Of a stretch of DNA of 64,000 nt, positions 18,335-25,893 are shown piece after piece. The notes beneath the pieces are model-generated. The model saw only the letters and a list, made by a program, of their open reading frames with translations. It ran no database searches and was not told the DNA's origin. A program made the position numbers and the translations under genes. This DNA comes from Paenibacillus sp. Soil750 (GTDB lineage Bacteria; Bacillota; Bacilli; Paenibacillales; NBRC-103111), in the NCBI RefSeq assembly GCF_001428045.1, contig NZ_LMSD01000012.1, forward strand, positions 558,101 to 622,100, written 5' to 3'. Positions within the stretch are counted from its first letter, which is position 1. Each line of letters opens with the position of its first letter.

Positions 18335-19210
18335 ATCGATTCGTTCGTTTATTTAACAGGTGACCGGTTCCCCATGGTACGAGATTTAGGCTGGAACCAG
18401 GTAGATACCGTTTATACCCATCACGATCGCATATTGGACTTCGACGTTTTTGTATTTGTTACGAATGGCCGAATGCAGGTCGTTGAGGGGACCACGGAAT
18501 ATATCATTCAGGAGAAGGAGCATCTATTTTTAAAAAAAGGACTTCATCATTGGGGACGCCCTGAAACACTTCCAGGAACATCTTGGTTCTGGGTGCACTT
18601 TAATTCACCTGAATATGATTCCCCTTCCTATAAAGAGCACACCCCCTTGCCTGAAATCGATTTTTTTTATCCCGATCATTATGCCTACAGTTTCCCAATG
18701 CCAAAGCATGGAACTTCACCCTTCCATCGAACTTTAGAAAATAAATTACAACTGCTAGTGGCGGACTTTGGGAAGCCAACAGAGCATGGTATGGTTCAAC
18801 TCAGCATTCAAGTGTATCAGTTGTTTCTACAGCTTCATAAATCGATGAAAGAACATAGCCATTCAACAAGAAACTCAGGAAAAGGGGACACTGTTGCAGG
18901 GCGAGTGATGACTTTTCTTATGCAGCATACGAACGAGGACTTTGATTCTGAGAAACTAAGTAACCATTTGAATTTAAACTATAGTTACATATCCGCAACC
19001 TTTAAAACACAAACAGGGCTTAGCGTAATTGAAACGCATACGAAATTAAGAATAAACAAAGCGATGGATTGGATGCGAAGCACATCTCTCAATGTATCTG
19101 AGATTAGTGAGAAACTAGGATATAAGAATCCTTATTATTTCAGCCGAGTGTTTAAAAAAGTGATAGGGGAATCTCCCTCTGCTTATATGAGTCATTTCTA
19201 TAAATCTTAG
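18335..19210 (+). CDS. AraC-family regulator (cupin sensor), possible ATC start
   Basis: Soluble AraC regulator of about 291 residues. The N-terminal cupin (roughly 1-130) contains VTNGRMQVVEGTTEYIIQE and the HHWGRPE turn that often contacts sugar. The C-terminal domain includes FDSEKLSNHLNLNYSYISATF and LNVSEISEKLGYKNPYYFSRVF. A perfect AAAGGAGG (18319-18326) is followed after 8 nt by ATC (18335-18337), in frame. The only upstream NTG, a TTG at 18293, has no ribosome site, and the next in-frame ATG (18375) would cut into the cupin. I therefore place the start at ATC with caution. It is divergent from GH127, its probable target. Confidence 0.82.
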   Translation: MDSFVYLTGDRFPMVRDLGWNQVDTVYTHHDRILDFDVFVFVTNGRMQVVEGTTEYIIQEKEHLFLKKGLHHWGRPETLPGTSWFWVHFNSPEYDSPSYKEHTPLPEIDFFYPDHYAYSFPMPKHGTSPFHRTLENKLQLLVADFGKPTEHGMVQLSIQVYQLFLQLHKSMKEHSHSTRNSGKGDTVAGRVMTFLMQHTNEDFDSEKLSNHLNLNYSYISATFKTQTGLSVIETHTKLRINKAMDWMRSTSLNVSEISEKLGYKNPYYFSRVFKKVIGESPSAYMSHFYKS

Positions 19211-19243
19211 ACAAGTAATTCTCCCCTGCAATAGTCAATTAAA

Positions 19244-19278
19244 AATGCCTAGTTCTGATACTTATCAGACTAGGCATT
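19244..19278 (+). terminator. Terminator after AraC, repeat family A
   Basis: Hairpin with arms AATGCCTAGT(T)CTGAT and ATCAGACTAGGCATT and one bulged base. It is 33 bp after the AraC stop. A near copy lies at 24065-24098, after another plus-strand regulator. Confidence 0.75.
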
Positions 19279-19317
19279 CTCGTGTTTCCAAGGAATCAAT
19301 TGGATGAAGTGAGGCAG

Positions 19318-19354
19318 CAGAACGGCTGGCTGTTCTGACGGAAGCGAAACGCTT
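19318..19354. repeat. Tandem short hairpins between AraC and SDR
   Basis: Two small inverted repeats in a row: CAGAAC/GTTCTG (19318-19337) and AAGCG-AAA-CGCTT (19342-19354). They lie just past the 3' end of the SDR gene. The structured, GC-richer sequence looks unlike the flanks and may be a dispersed intergenic element or a weak terminator; I cannot tell which. Confidence 0.35.
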
Positions 19355-19379
19355 AAGTGGAGCTATACTCACAGATTAG

Positions 19380-20189
19380 TTATAGCAGCGATTCGGCGCC
19401 GTCCATGAACAGTTCAGTCCCGGAAATGTGGTTAGAAGTGTCTGAGGCAAGGAAAGCTACCAGATTGGCAACTTGCTCAGGCTGTCCAGGCGCATGTTCC
19501 AATGGCTGGTTTCCCTCTGGGTACTCGATCGGAATTTTAATTTTCTCAAGCTCCGCCGTCGGTTGCGTATTTTCTCCAATATTGGTCTTAATGGAGCCCG
19601 GACAGATGGCATTGACACGTATTTTGTACTGGGCCAATTCTAACGCGGCCATTTTTGCAAATGCAACTTGCCCTGCCTTTGATGAGCTATAAGCCGTCAT
19701 ACCGAACCCTGAGAAGGTGCGACTTCCGTTAATGGAACTCGTGATTACTATGCTGCCGCCAATTTCTTTCATATGAGGTATCGCATGCTTTACACAGAGG
19801 AACGTCCCTTTTAGATTGACGGAAAGCGTACGATCCCAATCCTCTGACTTCATGTCTTCGATTGGCGCCAACACCCCATTGATGCCGGCATTGGCAAAGA
19901 CAAAGTTTATCCGCCCCCAGGTTTTTGCTGTTTGCTCGAACGCCTCTTCAACTTGGGTCGGATCGGAGATGTCGATTTCGACCGTCATAGCCTGGCCGCC
20001 TGCTGATTCGATCTCTTGTTTCGTCCGCTTTAGTCGGTCGTCCTTCAGATCCACAAGGCATACTTTCATTCCTTGCTGCGCTAGCAGCAAGGCGGCAGCT
20101 CGTCCAATGCCGGAACCTGCTCCGGTAATCAATGCAACCCTGTCCTTTAAATCCGGTAGTACCATCAAAGACTTCTGTCCTGTTTGCAC
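19380..20189 (-). CDS. Short-chain dehydrogenase/reductase
   Basis: Classical SDR of 269 residues, an NAD(P)-dependent oxidoreductase. The nucleotide-binding motif is ALITGAGSGIGRAAALL near residues 18-34, NAG appears in FVFANAGINGV, and the catalytic Ser and Tyr-x-x-x-Lys are in SSINGS and AYSSSKAGQ. The start is a GTG at 20189 with AGGAGTG upstream. The C-terminal ASDTSNHISGTELFMDGAE is typical of sugar and polyol SDRs. The neighbours do not reveal a substrate. It is transcribed towards the AraC gene and ends near two short hairpins. Confidence 0.88.
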   Translation of the reverse strand: MQTGQKSLMVLPDLKDRVALITGAGSGIGRAAALLLAQQGMKVCLVDLKDDRLKRTKQEIESAGGQAMTVEIDISDPTQVEEAFEQTAKTWGRINFVFANAGINGVLAPIEDMKSEDWDRTLSVNLKGTFLCVKHAIPHMKEIGGSIVITSSINGSRTFSGFGMTAYSSSKAGQVAFAKMAALELAQYKIRVNAICPGSIKTNIGENTQPTAELEKIKIPIEYPEGNQPLEHAPGQPEQVANLVAFLASDTSNHISGTELFMDGAESLL

Positions 20190-20386
20190 GGTTAATGTTC
20201 ACTCCTAACCTGTAATGGTAGACTGCATTCAATTCCTCATGGTTTAGCTTCGTACTAAAATTACTATACCCATGCCCCGCATCATCCAAACTCAATAGAT
20301 GGCCTCCGAAACTTTTCCTATATTTTACAGTATAATGTTTTGATTTCAATTATTATCCATTTATACCAAAGAAGCGAGGTTGAACG

Positions 20387-21574
20387 ATGAAAACGCACTT
20401 TCATACATTACATCTCAAGAAGCTTTTGTTAATTGGTACTGCTGTAGGACTTTTGAGTACAAGTCCGATTATCGTATCTTCCGCGCAAGCTGCCGTGGAA
20501 TCCACCTCTATTTCACCGCAACCGATAAAGTTATCTGCTGGTTTGGAATCGTACAGCTTGCTTGACAATGAGGGACATATTTGGATAATGGGAAAGCGCG
20601 TCCCTACTAAAGTAAAGGGGTTGGAGAAAGTCTCTGATTTTACTTTCAATGACCGGGGGTTAGCTGCTCTGGAAGATGGAACGGTGTGGGAATATTCCTA
20701 TCAGAATAATTCACCTGAGGATACAACCTGGTATTTCCCCGTTTCTTCTCCGGTCCAAATTCCACAATTAAAAAATATTGTTAAGGTAGCTGAAAATTCT
20801 CAACAATTAAACGCAGCTTTGGATAAAGAGGGTACCGTTTGGGTGTGGAATTCCAAAACCAGCCTGGAGAAAAGAAAGGAAAAAGCCCCTGTGCCGATTC
20901 CTGGGCTGAAAAAAGTAAAAGATATTACCGTTTTTAACGATCAGGTTATTGCTTTACAAGAAGACGGGACTGTATTTAGTTCCTCTGGATTCGAAGATTA
21001 TATCTACAATCTATCAGCAAATTGGAATTTACAGATCACTGAAAATACATCCTATAACATTAAAACAAAACAAGTTCCAGGCTTATCGGATATTATTGAA
21101 TTAGGAAAAGGAACGAAGACAAGGCACCTGCTAGCTTTGAAAAAAGATGGGACAGTCATGGCTTGGGGTGAAAACCATAATGGTCAACTGATAGGCAAAC
21201 TCGGGGATGCTGAAGCGGTAGAAGCCATTCAGGTGCCTGGGCTAACTGATATTATTTCGTTAACATCTGGATATACGCATAGTCTTGCACTCAAAGAAGA
21301 TGGGACGATCTGGGAGTGGGGATATTTAACTATTGATGGAATCGATGATTTTAAACGTCTTACCACACCTGTGCAAGTTAAGGGGTTGGACCATATTACC
21401 GCGATTAGCTCAGGCTTAAGCTTTAATACAGCCACACGGCAAGATGGAACACTTTGGGCATGGGGAGCCAATAATTTCGGACAGGTAAACGACAACATCA
21501 ATATCCCTCAATATAGTCCGTTCAACGTTTCATTTCCGAAACCATCGTGGATGATTAATCTTCCAAAAAATTAA
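20387..21574 (+). CDS. Secreted RCC1-repeat (beta-propeller) protein
   Basis: 395-residue exported protein. A signal peptide with basic start and hydrophobic core (LLLIGTAVGLLSTSPIIV) ends near residue 35 at SSAQA. The rest is a run of about seven RCC1-type blades, each with a core like ALKEDGTIWEWG: examples are ALEDGTVWEYS, ALDKEGTVWVWN, ALKKDGTVMAWG and ATRQDGTLWAWG. No anchor or catalytic domain is visible, so it may be a binding protein at the surface or in the medium. A GAGGT site is 6 nt before the ATG, and a consensus TATAAT sits about 55 bp upstream of the start. A terminator follows the gene. Its role is unknown. Confidence 0.85.
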   Translation: MKTHFHTLHLKKLLLIGTAVGLLSTSPIIVSSAQAAVESTSISPQPIKLSAGLESYSLLDNEGHIWIMGKRVPTKVKGLEKVSDFTFNDRGLAALEDGTVWEYSYQNNSPEDTTWYFPVSSPVQIPQLKNIVKVAENSQQLNAALDKEGTVWVWNSKTSLEKRKEKAPVPIPGLKKVKDITVFNDQVIALQEDGTVFSSSGFEDYIYNLSANWNLQITENTSYNIKTKQVPGLSDIIELGKGTKTRHLLALKKDGTVMAWGENHNGQLIGKLGDAEAVEAIQVPGLTDIISLTSGYTHSLALKEDGTIWEWGYLTIDGIDDFKRLTTPVQVKGLDHITAISSGLSFNTATRQDGTLWAWGANNFGQVNDNINIPQYSPFNVSFPKPSWMINLPKN

Positions 21575-21632
21575 ATTTTCAATCAAACTCTCTAATTTCC
21601 TACTAATCAATCCGGCATAGAAATTACCCATC

Positions 21633-21665
21633 AGCAAGCCTCTCTTCCTAGAGGTTTGCTCTTTC
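21633..21665 (+). terminator. Terminator after the RCC1 gene
   Basis: 11-bp stem AGCAAGCCTCT/AGAGGTTTGCT with a 6-nt loop, then CTTTCGTTT. It is about 60 bp after the stop codon. Confidence 0.75.
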
Positions 21666-21778
21666 GTTTACAATTGGTTGGCTATATCGATTGCTGATTG
21701 GATGGTTACATAGCTTCGATGAACTGATACTATGATTTTGATAGTATGGTATTGAAAAACGTAAAGGAGTGAAACTAT

Positions 21779-21988
21779 ATGTCATTATATTTTTACTATA
21801 TAATATTTGCTGCTATTTTAATTACCGGTGGAGTAGCAACAATAGCGATTGGACACTCTAATACAAATAAAGAAGGTAATCCGGGATATGATCGCCAAAC
21901 AAAAAGCATATTTGTTAATCTTACTCTTTATTATGCGGTTATCATCCCTCTAGGATTGTTAGCTTTGATCGTTTATATTGTCAAATGA
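21779..21988 (+). CDS. Small two-helix membrane protein
   Basis: 69-residue protein with two predicted membrane helices, near residues 4-25 (FYYIIFAAILITGGVATIAI) and 46-67 (VNLTLYYAVIIPLGLLALIVYIV), joined by a polar loop with NTNKEGNPGYDRQTK. AAAGGAG lies upstream of the ATG with good spacing, and a strong terminator starts 2 bp after the stop, so this is very likely a real single-gene unit. I do not recognise the family. Confidence 0.7.
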   Translation: MSLYFYYIIFAAILITGGVATIAIGHSNTNKEGNPGYDRQTKSIFVNLTLYYAVIIPLGLLALIVYIVK

Positions 21989-21989
21989 C

Positions 21990-22030
21990 AAAGAACCTTA
22001 GTTCAGTGAATCACTGTGCTAAGGTTCTTT
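21990..22030 (+). terminator. Terminator after the small membrane gene
   Basis: 12-bp perfect outer stem (AAAGAACCTTAG/CTAAGGTTCTTT) with an inner CAGTG/CACTG hairpin and a T run. It probably works in both directions, since a minus-strand gene ends at 22046. Confidence 0.85.
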
Positions 22031-22045
22031 CATTTCTATTTACTT

Positions 22046-22168
22046 CTATACAAAATGGTTGATTAGAAAGAAAAAGAACCCTGAAAAAATTGAAAGAAAA
22101 AATATGATTGTTAATGGGAGAAGTCCATCCAATTTCTGCTCGTAATTGTTGCTATGTGATTTATTCAT
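22046..22168 (-). CDS. Tiny membrane protein, 40 residues
   Basis: MNKSHSNN...INHFV, 40 residues, with one long hydrophobic stretch from about residue 18 (LPLTIIFFLSIFSGFFFFLI). AAGGAGAG lies 7 nt before the ATG, a strong ribosome site. It starts 18 bp after the stop codon of another tiny membrane-protein gene, and the bidirectional hairpin at 21990-22030 can end the pair. No family is recognised. The organisation suggests a two-gene unit of small membrane proteins. Confidence 0.55.
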   Translation of the reverse strand: MNKSHSNNYEQKLDGLLPLTIIFFLSIFSGFFFFLINHFV

Positions 22169-22186
22169 TCTTATTCTCTCCTTTTT

Positions 22187-22333
22187 TCACGAGATTATTA
22201 TATTGTTTCTGACCTTATTACATTCAATTTCACGTTCATCTTCACGAATGAGACGAGCCCCGCCTATAGCGATAATCAAAGGACTTGATACAAGTGCACT
22301 ACAAAGCATAATAAAAGATATCAAAGCCGCCAC
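22187..22333 (-). CDS. Tiny membrane protein, 48 residues, GTG start
   Basis: 48-residue product starting at a GTG with AAGGAG 9 nt upstream. A hydrophobic N-terminal half (AALISFIMLCSALVSSPLII) is followed by a charged tail with RLIREDEREIECNKVR. This gives an N-out or N-in single-span topology with a cytoplasmic charged tail. It precedes the 40-residue gene by 18 bp and is divergent from the MocR-type regulator gene, with about 240 bp between the two starts. Function unknown. Confidence 0.5.
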   Translation of the reverse strand: MAALISFIMLCSALVSSPLIIAIGGARLIREDEREIECNKVRNNIIIS

Positions 22334-22571
22334 TGGTCCATCTCCTTCCCACAAGTTTAAACAACAAGCAACTTATTAACTATGATAAATTTGAAGAGGA
22401 CGAATGTAACCAACCAATTACTCATTATTAATGCCATCCAATATGGATGAAATCCATGTTCACAGAATGCTACATGTTATCGTCGAAAAAAACGATTAAT
22501 TTTCATAGATAAGTGGTATTATAAATGTAAAATTTGTCTAGTTTGATCTCATACTCAAGGGGATTTTTAAG

Positions 22572-24008
22572 ATGTGGAAACCTGATCGCAATAGTAAAAA
22601 AACACTATATGAGCAAATTGCCGACTATCTCGAGCAAAGAATTTCATATGGGGAGTTTCCTCCAGGCAGTTTGCTTCCCCCCGAACGAAAACTTGCTGAA
22701 CAATTTGATGTGAACCGCAGCACTGTCATTTCGGCATTCGCAGAACTGCGATCTATGGGGATTATCGAGAGCCGCATTGGCAGCGGAACTCGAGTAAGTA
22801 CATCCAAATGGGGAGCAACTCCAAAACATACACCAAACTGGAGTCGGTTTGCAGAAGGAGGAAGCTTTCTTCCTAACCTGCCCTTTTTACGGAGGATCCG
22901 CGAAGCGCTAACTCACAATCCAACATTAATCGATTTTGCGAGCGGTGAACTATCTGCTGATTTGGCTCCAACAAATGAAATTGCTGTACTCATGGGTAAA
23001 AACGCATACACATCCTATTTGGGTTACGTTAACCCTCAAGGTGCAACGCCATTAAGAGAGGCTTTAGTCGATTATCTAAACAATTACCGAGGAATACGAA
23101 CAACAGAATCCTCCATTCTTATCACATCGGGCTCTCAGCAATCATTATTTTTAATTACACAATGTCTTCTGTCTCCAGGTGACGCAGTTGCCATAGAAGA
23201 TCCTTCCTACTGCTATTCGCTGCCCATGTTTCAATCAGCTGGCCTTCGCTTGTTCCGCCTCCCCGTCGATAAGCATGGCGTACAGCCAGAGGATATTCGC
23301 ACTTTATACAAAAAGCACCGTATTAAGATGGTGTTCTTGAATCCTAATTATCAGAATCCAACTGGAGCGCTACTAAGTGAAGAAAGACGCAAACGTCTTC
23401 TTGATATCATTAGTGAATTGGGACTTCCTGTTGTTGAAGACGATCCATATAGCTTAACCTCCTATGATGGAATCCCTCCTTTGTCGCTCAAATCCATGGA
23501 TACGACGGGTTCTGTTCTGTATATTGGCTCATTCTCCAAGATAGCAGCTTCAGGCTTACGTATAGGATGGATGGTAGCACCTCGTTCCATTGTGGAACGG
23601 TTAGCCGATGCTAGGCAACAGATGGATTTTGGATTAAGCATCATTCCACAGCAAGTTGCGGGACAATTTTTACAGTCAGATTATTTTGGTCCTCATTTGG
23701 AGCGTTTGCGCATTCAGCTTCAATTTAAACGTGATTTACTCATCGAATCTTTAGAAAAGGAACTTTCAGGTCTAATCGAGTACGTGGTGCCGGCAGGAGG
23801 CATTCATTTTTGGTGTAAATTGATTCCGAGTATTCCGGACGGTATATTGTTAGAAGAATCCATTAAGAAAGGAATCGTAATGGTACCTGGGAGTGTTTAT
23901 GGTTCCGATTCGGGATATGTGCGATTTACATTCGCAAGGGCGAAGTCAGAGGAGATTGCATTGGGGATATCCAGATTTGCTGAGGCACTGCGTGGGCTGA
24001 TTGAATGA
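22572..24008 (+). CDS. MocR-type GntR / aminotransferase-like regulator
   Basis: 478-residue fusion. The N-terminal winged helix of the GntR family (residues 8-75) includes LYEQIADYLEQRISYGEF, LPPERKLAEQFDVNRSTVI and GSGTRVS. A class I aminotransferase fold follows from about 110; the PLP-binding Lys is in YIGSFSKIAASGLRIGWM and the cofactor Asp is likely in VVEDDPYSL. Such proteins use PLP as an effector or bind amine ligands, and control vitamin B6, GABA or transporter genes. AAGGGGA lies 8 nt before the ATG. There is no pdxS/T next to it; the divergent pair of tiny membrane genes is the nearest candidate target. Confidence 0.92.
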   Translation: MWKPDRNSKKTLYEQIADYLEQRISYGEFPPGSLLPPERKLAEQFDVNRSTVISAFAELRSMGIIESRIGSGTRVSTSKWGATPKHTPNWSRFAEGGSFLPNLPFLRRIREALTHNPTLIDFASGELSADLAPTNEIAVLMGKNAYTSYLGYVNPQGATPLREALVDYLNNYRGIRTTESSILITSGSQQSLFLITQCLLSPGDAVAIEDPSYCYSLPMFQSAGLRLFRLPVDKHGVQPEDIRTLYKKHRIKMVFLNPNYQNPTGALLSEERRKRLLDIISELGLPVVEDDPYSLTSYDGIPPLSLKSMDTTGSVLYIGSFSKIAASGLRIGWMVAPRSIVERLADARQQMDFGLSIIPQQVAGQFLQSDYFGPHLERLRIQLQFKRDLLIESLEKELSGLIEYVVPAGGIHFWCKLIPSIPDGILLEESIKKGIVMVPGSVYGSDSGYVRFTFARAKSEEIALGISRFAEALRGLIE

Positions 24009-24064
24009 AGATATAATAAGCTGTTTTTGGGACAACGTTTGAAAAGTCCTCCGTTTGAATAAAA

Positions 24065-24098
24065 AATGCCTAGCTCTGATTAGTCAGACTAGGCATTT
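24065..24098 (+). terminator. Terminator after MocR, repeat family A
   Basis: Hairpin with arms AATGCCTAGCTCTGAT and TCAGACTAGGCATT, flanked by A and T runs. It is nearly identical to the hairpin at 19244-19278. Confidence 0.8.
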
Positions 24099-24135
24099 AT
24101 ATATATTACACTATTAGGTAATATTCGGTACGAGT

Positions 24136-24267
24136 TTAAGCATTTTTATATTTCCCCGGCGTAATACCTTCCATCTTCTTAAATATGCGTCCAAAGGTTG
24201 TCACATCGCTGTATCCAACATCCCTTCCCTTCAACAGCTGAATGCTGTAAAGGGCAGCCTTGCTCCC
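24136..24267 (-). pseudogene. Remnant of an AraC-family regulator gene
   Basis: The minus-strand frame reads ALYSIQLLKGRDVGYSDV and then TTFGRIFKKMEGITPGKYKNA before a stop. This is the second helix-turn-helix and tail of an AraC domain ('GYSDVTTFGRIFKK...GITPGKY'). Upstream an in-frame TGA and further stops follow at once, and nothing of the first helix-turn-helix or a sensor domain is left. It is a decayed 3' end of a gene, in the 426-bp gap between the MocR and DUF4317 genes. The rest of this gap holds two terminator hairpins and nothing else I can identify. Confidence 0.7.
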
Positions 24268-24346
24268 TCAGCGATCTTGTAGCGCTTCCTATTTATTTGC
24301 CATCCTCACTGATTCTCGAACTACTGTAGTTTCATAAATAATTAAA

Positions 24347-24379
24347 AAACGGAGCCCGCAAACTCGCGGCACTCCGTTT
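24347..24379 (-). terminator. Terminator after DUF4317, repeat family B
   Basis: Hairpin with arms AACGGAG(C)CCGC and GCGG(CA)CTCCGTT and a T run on the minus strand, about 55 bp after the DUF4317 stop. Together with the flank TTTCATAAATAATTA it is almost the same as 25808-25855. Confidence 0.75.
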
Positions 24380-24434
24380 ATGTTGTTTCTGAATTATTTA
24401 GAATTATGTCCCGTAGCCGAAAACGTTCACCACT

Positions 24435-25598
24435 CTACAAAGTCTCCGTATTGAGCGTAAATCCTTCAATCACGACGTCTTCATCAATTTCAATCAAAAT
24501 ACATCGTTTCCCCTGATAATTCACCTGTTTCACGTATTTTAAATCTTGCGGACTGACCGTAATCGTGGCTACCTTCGTATCAATCTTAATCGATTTCGAT
24601 GTGAACTTCGGAAGGACGCTGCTCGCTTTGATTTCATAGTTTTTGTCGTCGACGATGTTTTGGAATGCTCGTTCCACCCTTTCCATCGTCACGTTTTCTA
24701 CGCCACTCGTCGACAGCATGCGTTCCACATCTTTATAATCCAACTTTGGAGGCTCTTCCTCCTCGTTGGACTCGATAACCCTATGAATTTCCTCGTATAC
24801 ATGAGCGATCGTAGAGGCATCAAGTTGATCGCCCGCCACTTCTTTCACGATCTCTTCAAAAATAGCTCTCTCTTCTAACGCTGTCACGGTCTTCTCGGCA
24901 TTTAAGACTTGCTCGATGAAATGCCAATTCGGTTCATGCGCTCTCCCCGAGCAATACACAATGCGATTCACGTCGGAATAATTGTCCGTCACACTAGGGT
25001 AGAAAAAACCTTGTTCCGGCGTGTTCAATTTGATAATGGGATCTACGAAGACATTATACTTATATTCCCTCTCCACATAGTCGAACATGAGCGTTTTCTT
25101 TTGTTGTTCCGTCGAATTCACGCTGCACAGAATGAATAGATTCGCGAACATCTCGTTCTTTTCGCTTTCCATGGCATCTTCGTTCCTACTCTTAGTCGGC
25201 CGTGAATATTGTCCGCGAACGAAAGTGATCACTGTGTCCTGCTCGTATTGGGTATCCACCAACATTTTCTCTACTAACAAAAGCATCAGATCTTGCCATT
25301 CTTCCGCATTACCAGTCACTAAACCTTGATGGAGAAGCACCTGTGTAGGCTGCTCCGCTTCCTCCTGAAACTTTAATTCATACATCTTCTGATCTAATTC
25401 GCCGGTCAGCAGTTTTTTGAAATTGAGCATATATAGTTCCTGCTTCTCCCTGTCCACTAAGGCAAAAGATTGGCGCTCATAGTGGTAGATCTCGTTGGTT
25501 TCCTTCATGATATACACGTTTAAAATCTCGTGAATTTTAAGCATTTCGTTATCCAATTTAAAGTGCTTGCGAATATGTGCGATTTCTTTTTTTACCAT
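24435..25598 (-). CDS. DUF4317 family protein
   Basis: 387-residue soluble protein that matches the DUF4317 family as I remember it: the N-terminus MVKKEIAHIRKHFKLDNEMLK and the segment FVRGQYSRPTKSRNEDAMES are characteristic. The family is found in Firmicutes and has no known function. The middle (LKLNTPEQGFFYPSVTDNYSDVNRIVYCSGRAHEPN) and the C-terminal TITVSPQDLKYVKQVNYQGKRCIL suggest a multi-domain alpha/beta protein. No signal peptide or membrane helix is seen. AGGAGT is upstream of the ATG. The gene stands alone, flanked by two near-identical terminator repeats, with a leader hairpin at 25685-25702. Confidence 0.8.
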   Translation of the reverse strand: MVKKEIAHIRKHFKLDNEMLKIHEILNVYIMKETNEIYHYERQSFALVDREKQELYMLNFKKLLTGELDQKMYELKFQEEAEQPTQVLLHQGLVTGNAEEWQDLMLLLVEKMLVDTQYEQDTVITFVRGQYSRPTKSRNEDAMESEKNEMFANLFILCSVNSTEQQKKTLMFDYVEREYKYNVFVDPIIKLNTPEQGFFYPSVTDNYSDVNRIVYCSGRAHEPNWHFIEQVLNAEKTVTALEERAIFEEIVKEVAGDQLDASTIAHVYEEIHRVIESNEEEEPPKLDYKDVERMLSTSGVENVTMERVERAFQNIVDDKNYEIKASSVLPKFTSKSIKIDTKVATITVSPQDLKYVKQVNYQGKRCILIEIDEDVVIEGFTLNTETL

Positions 25599-25684
25599 GG
25601 TCCGTCAGACTCCTAAGAAGTGAATTGGCCTTACTAGAAAAATTAATGGCACTGAACAATTGTAAAACTCACATCACGACAAAA

Positions 25685-25702
25685 GCCCTTCATGAGAAGG
25701 GC
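25685..25702 (-). terminator. Hairpin in the leader of DUF4317
   Basis: GCCCTT-loop-AAGGGC followed by TTTTGT on the minus strand, an intrinsic-terminator shape about 90 bp upstream of the DUF4317 start. A promoter-like TTGAGA-17-TAACAT lies about 60 bp further upstream, so it could give a short RNA or act as an attenuator. The rest of the 295-bp gap holds no gene. Confidence 0.4.
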
Positions 25703-25807
25703 CTCCACCGTTACTACCCTTTATTTCTGAACACTTCCTGTATGTTAATTCATAATGATAGATTTCTCAACAATTTTGAGGATTTATCTTAAAACAATCT
25801 GTGATGT

Positions 25808-25855
25808 TTCATAAAAAATTAGAAAACGGAGCCCGCAAACCCGCGGCGCTCCGTA
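25808..25855 (-). terminator. Terminator after small GH43, repeat family B
   Basis: Hairpin ACGGAG(C)CCGC / GCGG(C)GCTCCGT (25827-25855) with the flanking TTTCATAAAAAATTA. It is a 48-bp near copy of 24331-24378 and lies 39 bp after the stop of the GH43-like gene. Confidence 0.75.
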
Positions 25856-25893
25856 CTTTTCATGGATTCTAATCTTCTTCAATGATCATATAG

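Noticed and set aside
22146..22379. 77-codon plus-strand frame in the gap before MocR
   Set aside because: It is opposite two small minus-strand genes that have good ribosome sites; the plus frame has none.
25700..25790. T-box riboswitch before DUF4317
   Set aside because: Only a short stretch resembles the antiterminator; there is no stem I or specifier loop and the gene is not linked to tRNA charging or amino acids.
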